From Takakia lepidozioides (lineage: Eukaryota; Streptophyta; Takakiopsida; Takakiales; Takakiaceae): a stretch of 60,000 nt of DNA. Made by a program: the position numbers and the translations under genes. The DNA is taken from the NCBI GenBank assembly GCA_030704615.1, contig CM060731.1:17548001-17608000 (forward strand), written 5' to 3'. Shown piece after piece: positions 33,560 to 45,800 of the stretch. How positions within the stretch are numbered: position 1 is the stretch's first letter; each line of letters starts with the position of its first letter. The notes under the pieces were generated by a model that ran no database searches, had not been told where the DNA came from, and was given only the letters and a program-made list of their open reading frames with translations.

Positions 33560-34565
33560 TGCACCCCCGGACATCCACACCTGTGCACTAATTATTACTT
33601 CTTGGAATGTAGGATCCCTTGCTACAAAGGCTTCTCACTCTCCTCACCAACTCCTCTAAACCACATATTTTTCTCCTCCAAGAAACCAAGTTACATACAA
33701 ATAATACTAGCGGTTCCTACATCAACAAGCTCCTACCAGACTATTACCTACTGTACGGTACTCCTCTAACTGCCCAACAATGTCTATCTCGTCGCTCTGC
33801 CCCATACCAACCCACCAAGGGAGGCGTTGCACTAGGTATTCTACGCACACACCACTCTCCCAGCACCACCACAAAACTCACGGTACCCATCTCCCTTCGG
33901 TCACACCTCCAAATTATCCAGCTACACCCCCCAGCACTCTGCCCTATCACTTTGATACATCTATACATGCCCACACACCCCGAGGACCTCCCCCTCATTA
34001 CAGACATACTACATAATATCTCCCAAACAATTACTCATCCAGATAACCAACACCACCACGTCATCCTCGCAGGTGACTTTAACAGAGACATTGCCCTGCT
34101 GGGGCACTCACACAATGGTGCCCACAAACCACCATCCTCTGAGGACCACAAATGGGCTCGATACACCCAGCAACTAGACCTAAGATACATCCCGGCAGAC
34201 CATCACTACTCCCAGCAAGGAGGCCTTAACTACTCTTCCTTAAGCCTTTTGGACGGGTTCTACCTCAAAACCAGCAATACTATCCCACCTTACCTCTTGA
34301 GTCACATTCACCTTAATAGCTTATGCAACTCTGATCACTACCCGATCTCTATCTCCCTCCCCCCCTCCCTCATCCCCTTCCGGCCCATTCCGGATGTGCA
34401 CACCCCACCGCCCCAGCCCCGTATACTTTCACCCATACCGCAAACTAACATCAAGGCCTTCCAACAACACTTCCACTCAGCCTCCTCTTCTTTCATCCAC
34501 AAAATATCCACCATACTCTCTGATTCCAATTTACTACTGTCCCCAGAGGCTGCCTGGAATGAAGC
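33560..34565 (+). pseudogene. 2A-LINE ORF2: AP endonuclease, split by retrotransposon
   Basis: IITSWNVGSLATK (33590-33625) opens the endonuclease. After a frame change near 33620 it continues with LLQETKL (catalytic Glu), VILAGDFNRDIALL and NSDHYPIS (catalytic Asp-His), the standard order of LINE endonucleases. The frame runs to AAWNEA at 34565, where the Ty3/gypsy element B begins. The next residues of the same frame, DTAITSTLQDM, are found at 47225 after it. Confidence 0.88.
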
Positions 34566-34914
34566 TGTCAAGTTATTTTAATGATTTGTCAAGTTATTTT
34601 ACCACTAGTGTGAAAACTAGCTAGGAATAGCTAGCTTTTACATATTGACATTTGGGATTGGCCCAAGTGTCAATCCAGGGGTCAAAGCAGATTTAGGCCC
34701 CTGGAGTGGTTATCTTCACGGCAAGCGCGGGAGCTCATCTTTCTCGAGTTGAGCCTCACCGCGCCTAGCTATGGCGCGTAGTGTGTGGATTCCCCATGGC
34801 GTGGGGTGCACTTGGCTTGACTTGTATTTGAGTGATGAGGTTATATATGCATGAGTTTATGCTTCAGCTTTGTGAGCTCGCATGAGCTTGTGCTTGTATT
34901 CTTCTTCTTTATCA
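34566..34914 (+). repeat. Element B 5' partial LTR (R-U5-like part)
   Basis: 34587-34914 matches 46705-47031 (tgtcaagttattttaccact ... cttctttatca). The first 14 bases are also duplicated at 34566-34579. The 188 bp that precede this part in the 3' LTR are missing here. No match to the usual initiator-Met primer site follows. Confidence 0.85.
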
Positions 34915-36440
34915 CTCGAGAAAGATCAGCTCGTATCTATGAGTGCTAGATACGAGTTAGTTGTAGCACTTGTGGTTTTTGCTTGAGAATGAGAGAAACC
35001 AAGTTGTTATGCAAGGAGCACCATGGAGCTCTTGGTTGTTAGAAGCGGAGGCGATGTGGGTTACGAGGTGGTAGACCTTGGCATTCGATCTTCAGCTTCA
35101 GAGATGAAAGCACCATGCTGCAGGTAATTCCAGAGCACCTTGATGGTTTCAGATTGTGTACATGCATGAGCAAGCACGATTGGGAAGAGGACCAGTCAAG
35201 AGCAGGTTATAGTGGCTTTGGTGGCAAAAGCTGAGAACTGGACTTGGGAATGCGAGCTTTCATTGTGTGAAGGATTGCAAGACCAAGCGAAAGGCTGATT
35301 TGGCTTGGGGCAAATCAGTGCACTTTGTGGAGTATGGTGAGATTGGGTTTCAATCTCGAGCTTCAGCATTGAGAGGGCTCTTGTCATGGCAAGAGCAGGG
35401 CTGGAACAGGAGCTAAGAGGTGCGGCAAGGCCATGGAATGTGCACCTAGGGTTTCAGAGCTTGGAAGAAGAGCTCTTGCACCACAAGAGAAGTGTCTTGT
35501 GGCTGGAAATGTAAGCCTTAGGGTTTCAGGAGCTTGGCAAAGGCTGTGGAGTGCTTAGTCTTGTCTTAGAGAGCATCAAGGAGCCAAGGAGCCAAGATAG
35601 GGGGCTGATATCTCTTGTGTGAAGAGGTTGCATGTGTGGAATGTATTCAGCTCATTGAAGCTTCCATCTTCAAGCTTGGAGGGGCAAGCAAGGAAGAGGG
35701 AAGGGCTGACTTCCCTTATGTGAGGGCAATGTATGTGTGGAGCATGCTATCAGCCTGGTGAAGGCTTGCACTTTTAAGTGTGGGAGTGCAAGAAAGGAAG
35801 GAAGGGGCTGGTTTCCCTGTAGGGCATGTAGAGCATGCTTTCAGCCTGCTGAAGCTTGTATTATCAGGTTTGTGGTGCAAGAAATGAAGCAAAGGAGCTG
35901 ATTCTCTTATGGTGAGAGTGGGGCATGTGTGGAGCATGCCTTCAGCCCATTGAGGCTCTTGTTTTCAAGCCTTAGAGAGCTAGAACGGAAGGTCTAGGGC
36001 TGGTTTCCACTTGGAGTGAAAGAAAAGCACTTGTAGGGCCTATGTGAGTTGGGGTTTCAACTTCAAGCTTGAAGGAGCGCAACTCTTGAAGCAACAGGTG
36101 TAGAGGGCTGGAATAGGCTCTAAGACAGATGTTATGGCCAATGAGAGGTGCTTGAATGAGTGCTCACAAGGGCTGGGAACCAGCAGGGCTTGGTTGTTTG
36201 CCATTGAGTTTAGTGCGTGTTTGGGGAGGCTAAGTGAGAAAGAAGGCTTGGTTTGTGGCAACCACCTCATGGCTTAGGGCTACTATGGTGGTGTGTGGGA
36301 GCCGAAAGAGCAAGGAATACCTTGCTGATTTCCTCACAGCCACCATAGCTCGGTGGAAAGAAGCCTAGAGTCCAAGAGACACAAACCCTAGCTTGGCGTG
36401 GCTAAACCCCTTGGAGAAATGGCTAAACTGCCAGAGCGGC
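34915..36440 (+). other. Element B leader with degenerate ~100-bp repeats
   Basis: Untranslated leader between LTR and minisatellite. From about 35590 to 36000 a unit containing 'gagcatgc..tcagcctg.tgaagcttg' and 'gcaagaaa.gaag' recurs three or four times at roughly 100-bp spacing. No long frame on the plus strand. Confidence 0.6.
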
Positions 36441-36444
36441 CATG

Positions 36445-38760
36445 TGTGGGGCTGTGACAGGCTGTGGGCAAGCTGTGACGGCTGTGGGCAAAGCTGTGAC
36501 AGGCTGTGATGGGCTGTGTCAGGCTGTGACAGGCTGTGCCTGTGGCCTTTGGGGCTGTGACGGGCTGTGCGGGCTGTGACAGGCTGTGCCCTGAGGCCTG
36601 TGGGGCTGTGACGGGCTGTGACAGGGGCTGTGCCAGTTGGCCTGTGAGGGCGCTGTGACGGGCTGTGTGACAGGCTGTGGATGGCTGTGATGGGCTTGTG
36701 ACAGGCTGTGCATGTGCCTGGTGGGGCTGTTGTGACGCTGTGACAGGCTGTGCCCAGTGGCCTTTGGGGCTGTGACGGGCTGTTGACAGGCTGTGCCTCA
36801 GGCCCTTTGGGGCTGTGACGGGCTGTGAGGGGCTGTGACAGGCTGTGCCCTGTGCCCTGTGGGGCTGTGACGGGCTGTGTCAGGCTGTGGCGAGCTGTGA
36901 CGGGCTGTGCCGGGGCTGTGACAAGCTGTGCCCTGAGGCCTGTGGGGCTGTGACGGGCTGTGACAGGCTGTGCCCATGGCCTTTGGGGCTGTGACGGGCT
37001 GTGACAGGCTGTGCCCAATGGCCTGTGGGGCTGTGACGGGCTGTGACGGCTGTGGCAAGCTGTGACAGGCTGTGATGGCTGTGATGGGCTGTGACAGGCT
37101 GTGCCCTGTGCCCTGTGGGGCTGTGACGGGCTGTGTCAGGCGTGACAGGCTGTGCCCAGTGGCCTTTGGGGCTGTGACGGGCTGTGACAGGCGTGCCGAG
37201 GCCTTTGGGGCTGTGACGGGCTGTGACACCGTGCTGAGGCCTTTGGGGCTGTGACGGCTGTGAGGGGCTGTGACAGGCTGTGCCCTGTGCCCTGTGGGGC
37301 TGTGACGGGCTGTGTCAGGCTGTGGCGAGCTGTGACGGGCTGTGACGGGCTGTGCCCAGTGGGCCTGTGGGGCTGTGCACGGCTGTGACAGGCTGACGCT
37401 GGCCTGTGACTGTGGCTGTGGTGTGAGACGGCGCTGTGATGTGTGGCTGTTGCTGTACTGTGTGTGGCATGACAGGCTGTGTTTTTGTGCTGGTGACCCA
37501 ACTGTGTGACAGGCTGTTCCTTGAGTTTGCCATTTTGTGTGTGTGTGACTGTGTGTGACGGGCGGCTGTGACAATGCTGTGGCGCTGTGCCCTTGTATGG
37601 CTGTGATGGGCTGTGACAGGCTGTGCCCTGTGCCCTGTGGGGCTGTGACGGGCTGTGTCAGGCTGTGACAGGCTGTGCCCAGTGGCCTTTGGGGCTGTGA
37701 CGGGCTGTGGCGGGCTGTGACAGGCTGTGCCCTGAGGCCTATGGGGCTGTGATGGGCTGTGACGGCTGTGGCGAGCTGTGACAGGCTGTGCCCATGGCCT
37801 TTGGGCTGTGACGGGCTGTGAGGGGCTGTGACAGGCCGTGCTGAGGCCTTTGAGGCTGTGACGGGCTGTGAGGGCTGTGACAGGCCGTGCCCATGGCCTT
37901 TGGGCTGTGACGGGCTGTGAGGGGCTGTGACAGGCCGTGCCTGGGCCTTTGGGCTGTGACGGGCTGTGAGGGGCTGTGACAGGCCGTGCCCATGGCCTTT
38001 GGGGCTGTGACGGGCTGTGAGGGGCTGTGACAGGCCGTGCCTGAGGCCTTTGAGGCTGTGGGGGCTATGAGGGGCTGTGACAGGCCGTGCCCTAGCCTTT
38101 GAGGCTGTGACGGGCTGTGATGGGCTGTGGGGGCCAAGCTGTGACAGCTGTGATGGGCTGTGATGGCTGTGACAGGCTGTGCCTGTGCCCTGTGAGGCTG
38201 TGACGGGCTGTGACGGGCTGTGACGGGCTGTGACAGGCCGTGGCCATGGCCTTTGGGGCTGTGACGGCTGTGACAGGCCGTGCCTGAGGCCTTTGAGGCT
38301 GTGACGGGCTGTGAGGGGCTGTGACAGGCCGTGCCCATGGCCTTGGGGCTGTGACGGGCTGTGAGGGGCTGTGACAGGCCGTGCCCATGGCCTTTGGGGC
38401 TGTGACGGGCTGTGACGGGCTGTGACAGGCCGTGCCTGAGGCCTTTGAGGCTGTGACGGGCTGTGAGGGGCTGTGACAGGCCGTGCCCATGGCCTTTTGG
38501 GGCTTGTGACGGGCTGTGAGGGGCTGTGACAGGCCCGCCTGAGGCCTTTTGGGGCTGTGACGGGCTGTGAGGGGCTGTGACAGGCTGTGCCTGAGGCCTG
38601 TGACGAGGCTGTGAGGGAGCTGTGAGGGGCTGTGACAGGCTGTGCCCAGTGGCCTGTGGGACTGTGACGGCTGTGACCAGTGAGCTGTGTGGGCCTGTGC
38701 TGGTCTGTGGTGGCCCGTGTTGACCTGTGGATGGCCTGTGCTGACTCGTGGAGGCACTGG
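36445..38760 (+). repeat. 2.3-kb GC-rich minisatellite (GGGCTGTGAC units)
   Basis: Built from well over a hundred copies of a 9-11-bp unit ggctgtgac(a/g)g. These are grouped in higher-order units of about 40-51 bp such as ggggctgtgacgggctgtga + ggggctgtgacaggccgtgcc + catggcctttg. The 3' half (37740-38640) is the most regular. It lies in the leader just before gag. Long minus-strand open frames here are a by-product of the repeat. Confidence 0.95.
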
Positions 38761-38944
38761 TGGACTAAGGACTGGCATGTGGTCTGGAAGGCCGAATTTT
38801 GAAGCTCGTGGAGGGCGGTTTGAGGAGTATCTTCATGATATTCCCATGGTCATGCCAGTTCAGGTGTAGGCTATGTTAGGAACTTAGTATTCCAAACCAT
38901 AAGCCGCAACAGGTTCTCTACTCGGTTACCTTGTGGAGAGGGGT

Positions 38945-40540
38945 TAGGGACATGTTCATGACCGGGTGAGTGTCAACACGGAGGTGCCACTAGTTGCTGG
39001 GGACAGTGCCGGTTCGAGCACTAGCGATACTAGTGGGTACATGAGACGAGGTGTGCGGTTTAGGCCACCTTCACCTCCTGTGTCTTCCACGGAAGGTTCT
39101 GATTCGGATTGTGAATCAGGAGGCTCATACCGGCGGTTTGCAAGTTGTTTCTTTGCCATTGTTGTGGGACACAATGGAGGAGATGTATGAGCTACCAAGG
39201 GGACCACGAAGGTACTCTGGGGCGGTGGGCACCATTGAGTTGGATGATTTTATCCAAGAGTTTGATAGTTGGTGTGATTTGCAGCAAATGCGCAATCCAC
39301 AACTATTTACGCCGTTCATGGCATGGAAAGGGCTGTTTCAGCACCTTGAGGGGCCGCCTATGGATGATTACCATGAGTTCAGGCGGGGGCATGAGGTTGA
39401 GATCGAGGAGTGGAGGATGTACTGGTCACCCGACTATGTCTCCATCACTAGGGGCACTAGAGCCACGAGGGCAGTGGCTACACCTGCCGCTGCACCGGCA
39501 GCTTCAGCAAGCAGCAGTGGGACTGGTGGCTACAGTAGCTACGACGTCCACCCAAGCCACTACCGCCACCAGCACTAGCACCCGTGCCTGCCTTCAACCC
39601 TGTTGTGGAGTTCTTCGAAGAGTTGAGAGGGGAACTACCAAGGGGTGAGGACAGAGAAGTTGCGGAGCTTGCAAGAGTTCCAACGGAAGACGACGAGAGC
39701 TTGAGGGAGGCTTTCACTCGCATGAGGCGCTTGATAAATGTAACCCAAGGGGTTACGGAAGCTCAGGCAGTCCAATTCTGGTATGGGATATTGGACAAGG
39801 AGCTGAGGAGAAGGGTGCGGGATGCAACTCTCCTACAAGCGGCCCAACCCACCTTAGCAAATGTGTTTTTGCTGGCAGAGCGGATAGAGCTCAACATGGT
39901 GGAGGAACGAGTGGTCATGGTGGGATTTGCTAAGGAGACACCAAGGGGTAGTGGTGCTCCTAGCCAACCACCACCTCAACGTGCTCAAGGCAACAAGGGG
40001 GCTCAGGTGAAGCTCAGGGGAAGGGCAGAGAGGACCTCAGATGCAGGGGTCTCTCCCTTCATTTGCTGGCCAACAACGGGCGGATGTGGTGTGCTGGACA
40101 TGTGGAGGACCCCATGTCAAGAAGGATTGTCCAGAGGGAGGCAAAGGGCCGGCACATGCACAGCCTGCACAGTTACAGTGTGGGCATTGTGGCAAACACG
40201 GGCATGGAGAGGCTCAGTGTTATGGTTTGCATCCTGAGTTGCGCCCAGGCCAGTTCCAAGGGAACAATGGTGGCCGGGGGCGAGGTGGAGCAGCCCAGAG
40301 GGACGAGGTGCCAGCCACGAGGTGCAGGCCAAGGGCAAGCTCAACGTGGCCAAGGACGCGGAGGTCAGGGTGTTGACCAAGGCATGGCCAACCGGCTTCA
40401 GCAGCTAGAGCAGAGGCTCGCTGCCATGGCTACAGCTCAGGTGGTACCGGCTCTAAGGCCGGATGGTCCACTCCTGCTCCTGAGGGAGGAGATATGGGAG
40501 GCATGGGATTCATGTGTGGAGCAGCACTACCACTAGTGCA
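38945..40540 (+). pseudogene. Element B gag with two CCHC zinc knuckles
   Basis: Capsid-like region ELDDFIQEFDSWC ... AWKGLFQHLEGPP, then (after a frame change near 39590) ESLREAFTRMRRL, QFWYGILDKELRRRV and TLANVFLLAERIE, typical of plant Ty3/gypsy gag. After another frame change near 40080 come two nucleocapsid knuckles CWTCGGPHVKKDC and CGHCGKHGHGEAQC (both C-x2-C-x4-H-x4-C). A Gly/Arg/Gln-rich tail follows. At least two frameshifts, so not translatable as one protein in this copy. Confidence 0.88.
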
Positions 40541-40747
40541 GGTGGAGTCTGCTGCTGCAGCCGTGACTCGAGGAGCAGCACGAGTTCCTGAGCCACGAGG
40601 TGCAGAGGTGGAGTTGGATCCACAGCGTGGGGAGGCAAGCCGTCAGGCTAGGCTTCCTCAGTCATTCACATTGGCGGAGACAGTGTCGACGCCATCCATG
40701 GCACCTAGTTCTCGCCCGACTGTTACCGAGGCGGAGGTTACTATGCA

Positions 40748-41860
40748 TTGGGGAGAGCTACACGGGTAGCACCACTACCTAGTGTTGCCAAGGCTACGGC
40801 AGCTAGTGTGCTGCTAGGAGCGGCCACATCTGTGTGCCAGGCTCCATTGTTCTCGGCTACCATGATTGCGACGCCGGGGGTAAGACCAGCTGAGGTGTTC
40901 AGGCTGGCAGCTACACTCTGTGAGAGTGGGGAGGTTACTTCATCTTCTGCGGAGATAGTAGGAGGTGTAGTGCCGGAGGGATCCTCGGATTTGAGGGTTA
41001 AGACTGCCACGGCGGCGCCATGGCAAGCTGCAGCTGCCAGGTTGATGGAGCTGCCAGCTAGGCCAGCCATTGAGCGCGCCATGGTGACACCTGGAGTTGT
41101 CATGTTAGACAACCAGGATGGCATTTTCTGTTTGAGTGGACCGGCAGGCAAGAGGTACCGGCCACTGCGGGTCTTGTTGGACTCGGGAGCTCAGCCATTG
41201 ATGCTGGGCAGAGCTGCTATTGCAGGCTTGGGCCTCACGGAGGCGGATATGGAGCCTTGTCCTTTCCAGATACAGACGTCTCTGGGAGGATCGGAGCAGG
41301 CTCGGGGCATGACACGGCGTGAGTTGGCTATCAGACTACGGCCGGATCACCCTACAGATGGCTCAGTGATGCGAGCCAAGGCCATTGTGACAGACGCAGT
41401 CTTACGATGTCCTGGTTGGTGGGGCAGTGTTGTACCCCATGGGCTTCACCCTGGATTTTTGGGAGGAGTCAGCTTCCTATAGGCCTGCATGGCAGTCAGG
41501 GGAGGGCCGGCGTGTGCAGCTCCCTGTGACGTTCATAGGAGGAGTTGCGGTTGCCCAGCGAGGCAAGATGCCGACACTAGCAGCATTCACAACGGCAGTG
41601 AGTTGGCCTAGAGAGTTGCTTGAGGGCAATGCTCATTCAGAGGATGTACCACCTCCGGGAGAGCAGGATGACATGTATGGTATGGCGGAGTTGCCTACCA
41701 TGGTTGCTCAGACTCCATTGTGGGGGCACGAGCAAGGATTTGCAGCGGGATGCTGATCGACGGGTGCAACAAGCCTGGGTGGAGGCTTTTGTACCGTCAG
41801 GAGAGGAGGAGAGTGTGGGGATTGCACCAGGACCACCTCAATTGTCTCCATTGGACACCA
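40748..41860 (+). pseudogene. Element B aspartic protease and linker
   Basis: Open frame 40748-41482 carries the retroviral-type protease motif RVLLDSGAQPLMLGRAAIAGLGL (shown here as VLLDSGAQ plus flanks) near 41170-41235. A frameshift near 41430 leads to a linker (41427-41756), and another shift near 41750 leads to the frame that enters the methyltransferase. Same frame as the downstream methyltransferase/RT (frame of 42033 onward), so the original was probably one polyprotein. Confidence 0.8.
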
Positions 41861-41879
41861 CACCTATTGTGTGGCAGTA

Positions 41880-42850
41880 TCCGGATGAAGGCATTTGTCT
41901 TCTGGACTTGTTTGGCGGATCAGCACCGGATTGGCTGCTGTGTTACAGGCAGGTGTACGAGTTCGGCGTTACCTGTATGTGGAGAGGGATGAGACTGCAC
42001 GACGCGTTTCACTTCGCCATGTTGCTCAGTTGGTTTGCAGCGGTACCCTGAGTTGTTGTCGGTGTCTGCAATTTGTGGATATCAGCAGGCCTTGCCAGCA
42101 GACATTTCGTTGCTGGGGGCGCAGGATTTGGAGCGGGTTGGCTCCATTGATCTGGTAGTGGCAGGTTGGCCCTGCCAAGGGCATTCATCAGCCGGGCATG
42201 GCAATGGATTGCGAGACTCGAGGTCGGGTCTGTTTTGGGAGATGGTGCGGGTTTTGCGCCACTTGCAGCTTCATCAAGCTGTATCTCCAGCATACATCTT
42301 GGAGAATGTGCCACTGATGGGCGATTCTCGGGCCAGGGTGATGGCCAGTGTGCATCAAGTCCGGTCGTGGCTTGGGTCAGCAGTGTTGCTAGATGCAGCT
42401 ACAGTGGGGTCACGGGCTCATCGTCCACGGCTATGGTGGACTAACATGATGCCACCCGCACTGCTCAAGCGTGCATTTGATGGGGTGCAGCGGCCAGCAC
42501 ATCTCACAGTGGATAACATTCTGGACACAGGGAGGCAGTCTCAACGTGTGAGACACGATGACCGTTCGCCTTTGGCAGTGGTCAACAAGGTGGGTCAACC
42601 ACGAGCAGCATTACCTACACTGCTCAGCTTCCCAGGATCGCATGCTTTCCGGGATAGTGGACCTGGCCTCCTGTGGGATGCTCAGTTGCAGCAGTTAGTG
42701 GAGCCTAATGCTGACGAGCGTGAGCGGGCAATGGGTTTTAACCACTGGTACCACGGCGGTGTCGTCTGAGGCATGTCACAAGCAATGGATCTCAATTGCT
42801 TGACCTGGATTATCAGCTTGGCTCTAGCTGAGCAACGCAGAGTGCGGAAT
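41880..42850 (+). pseudogene. DNMT3-like cytosine-5 DNA methyltransferase domain inside retrotransposon pol
   Basis: Motif I: GICLLDLFGG (41890-41919), then after a one-base frame change STGLAAVLQAG and YVERDETARR (AdoMet site, motifs I-II). After a second change near 42033 the frame stays open. Motif IV is VVAGWPCQGHSSAG, with catalytic Cys codon 42173-42175. Motif VI is YILENVPLMG (ENV at 42302-42310). Motif VIII is SRAHRPRLWWTN (about 42411-42446). Then TVDNIL, LLSFPGSHAF and ERAMGFNHWYH follow. After an in-frame TGA (42767-42769) motif X reads SQAMDLNCLTWIISLAL. The order I-IV-VI-VIII-X is canonical, so this is not the permuted plant DRM type. AHR.R..W.N and ENV..MG resemble animal DNMT3. 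It would transfer methyl groups from AdoMet to cytosine; activity is doubtful in this damaged copy. Confidence 0.88.
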
Positions 42851-45800
42851 ACACTTCCCTCAATGGTCTCTCTGCCTACCGAGACGGTACAGGCAGTGAG
42901 TGGGGGCGAGCATATGAGGACCACGGGGTGCATGCATCCATGGCACACGTGGGAGGTGCTCGAGGTTCAGAGGGAGTTGGCAGCCAAGGCGGCTGTGATG
43001 GATGAGGTTGGGGATTCTTCTCGGGTTGAGGAGGTCCTCAAGGATGAGATGATGGGGCAGGATGAGGCCTTGTCATTGACTGAGCAGGTAGGGAGTACTG
43101 CTCAAGAGGTTGCAGCATAGCAACCACGGGACGCGTCCTCTACCTCTAAGCCCACTGGACTTAAGGTTGTAGTTACGGAGGACAATTGGGAGCCTGACAT
43201 TGGACCCATTGTCACCGGAGGAGAGAGACGACGTATACGGCGGTTCCTGAGGGCTTACAGGAATTGCTTTGCCTTCAGTTTGAAGGACTTGGGAGCACTG
43301 AAGGGTCAAGAGATCCGTATTGAGTTGGCCACTGACACGCCAATCTTTCGGAGACCCTATAGATACAGTGACATGGAGAGGTCTTTGATTCAGATGAGGA
43401 CTCAAGATCTCTGGGAGGCAGGTTTGGTGGAGCTCTCTGGTGGAGAGTATGCTTCAGCCACAGTGATGCCAGCCAAGAAGGATGTCTATGGCAATTGGAC
43501 GGAGAGACGTATGTGCGGTGATTACCGGCCTGTAAATCGTCAGACCAAGTCCGATAAGTATGCCATGCCAACACCAGAGGAGATCTTTGATGCCATCGGG
43601 CATACTAAGGCCTTTAGCACTTTGGATTTACGATCCGGATATCACCAGTTGCCAATCAAGGAGGCGGACAAGCAGAAGACGGCATTCTGGGGGATCAATG
43701 AGCACGGCAAGGATTGCCTATATCAGTGGCGGTTCTTACCATTTGGGCTTAAGAATGCTCCTGCAGAGTTTCAGAGAGTCATGGATAGGATTCTAGCAGG
43801 GGTGGACTTTGCTCGGTGCTACATAGATGACATCATCATCTTTAGTGTTACGATGGAGGAGCATGAGAGACACCTTCAGGTGGTATTGGAGCGCTTGAGA
43901 GCGCACGGATTGAAGTTGCATCCGGGGAAGTGCAAGTTTTTCCACGACCAGATTGAGTATCTGGGTCACATGATATATCCTGGAGGATTGGGGGTACAGC
44001 AGACTAAGGTAGAGGCCATTGCACAAATTCCACGCCCCACGGATGTGAGCCGAGTTCGAGCTTTCATGGGGTTGGCAAACTATTATAGACGGTTTGTCAA
44101 GGGATTTAGTACCATTGCAAAGGCTCTAACCAAGCTGACCAAGGTGGACCAGGAGTGGCAGTGGGAAGATGAGCAGGAACGAGCTTTTCAAGAGCTCAAG
44201 GCGAGGTTGACCTCGGCGCCTATCTTGAGACGACCTATCAGGGGGCGTCCTTTCAGCTGCATACGGATTGGAGCATGCTGGGGCTTGGAGCGGTGCTCAC
44301 ACAGGTGGATGATGAGGGAAGAGAGTTCGTAGTGGCTTACGCTAGCCGCTCGAACAACGCTGCAGAGGCTAAGTACAGCTCATATGAGGGAGAGTGCTTA
44401 GCTGCAGTGTGGGCCGTGGCACACTTCAGGTGCTATCTATACGGCAATCTTTTCACCCTTGTCACGGATCACCAGCCACTCAAGTGGTTGATGGAGTCAG
44501 ACAAGCTTACGGGGAAGCTTGCACGGTGGGCACTTATACTCCAGGAGTATGACTTTCAGGTTGTGCATCGACCGGGTTTGGTCAATCGGGATGCGGATGG
44601 ATTGAGTCGCAATCCATGCATGAGCCAGCAGGATGACACTGGAGCTCGGTGGCATGGTGAGACGGACGAGGAGATGGTGCCGGGATGGCACGCATCTGCA
44701 TTTTTGTGTATCTTGGCATCGGGAGGTCAGATTGGACCTACAACAGGGATGACTGTAGACGGAGTGTCTGAGGACCCTGAGGCTAGTGATGAGCTAGGTG
44801 GTGCCAGAGATATACATGAGGATTCGGCTGTGTTGGACTACCTCCGCACGGGAGACACGGCAGCCATTGTGACTGCCAGGGAGAGGGATCGGATCCTGCA
44901 ACGAGCCAAGAGGTTCAAGTGGGAGGGGATACACCTACTTCGAGTGTGGGAGGATGGTCGGGTGAGGATTGTGCCTCACCCCACACAGCGTGCACGGTTA
45001 GTGCGGCATGCCCATGAGGAGTTGGGGCATTTTGGAGTGCGACGCACTCACAGTTTACTGCAGGGGCAGTATTGGTGGCGTGGTATGCATACAGAGGTGC
45101 AACAGTTTGTGGCTAGGTGCATGGTGTGTGACAGGGTGCGTGCTTCATTCAACGCCCCTACACCACAGTTGCATCCTTTACCTATCATGGGATTGGGCTA
45201 CAGGTGGAGTCTTGACTTCGCAGGACCGTTGCCATTGACTATGCGCCACCACAGATATGTGTTGGTGATGGTGGAGCACTTCTCCAAGTGGATTGAGTTG
45301 GTTCCATTGCCTGACAAGGCTAGTGAGGAGGCTGCGTATGCATTCTTGGATCGTGTGCTTAGCCGATTTGGTGCTCCAGCTGAGGTACTCACGGACCAAG
45401 GGAGAGAGTTCTTGGGGGAGTTTCAGGCTTTGTGTGATAAAGCCTTGATCGACCACCGCACCACTTCTCGGGATCATCCTGAGGCCGATGGCTTAGCAGA
45501 TAGAGTTGTTCAGACGGTGAAGAGGGGTTTGCGCAAGTATGGCTTGCAGAAGGGACACCTAGGAGATTGGGATCTTCAGGTTCCTTGGTTAGCCATGGGC
45601 TACAGGTTCAGCAAACAAGCATCACTTGCCTCCTTCTCACCATATTTCCTTCTCTTTGGCCGAGAGCCGGATTTGCCTGCAGCCATTCGTAGGGACACTG
45701 CTCAAGTCCTTAACCTTGACGATCCGGACGTGTGGGTACGTGCATGTGATCAGCGTGCAGAGTTGTTCAAGAAAGTCATGCCCATGGCTTTTGAGAACCT

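Noticed and set aside
36365-38778. Long minus-strand open frames (up to 258 codons) of HSPSQPxxP-like repeats
   Set aside because: They are the reading-frame shadow of the GC-rich minisatellite, whose repeat unit has no stop in those frames. No start or promoter context and no known domain.
41880-42850. Methyltransferase as a plant DRM or a captured chromomethylase gene
   Set aside because: Motif order is I to X, whereas DRM is permuted; no chromodomain or BAH region is seen as in CMT. The frame continues into the RT, so it is part of pol rather than a nested host gene.
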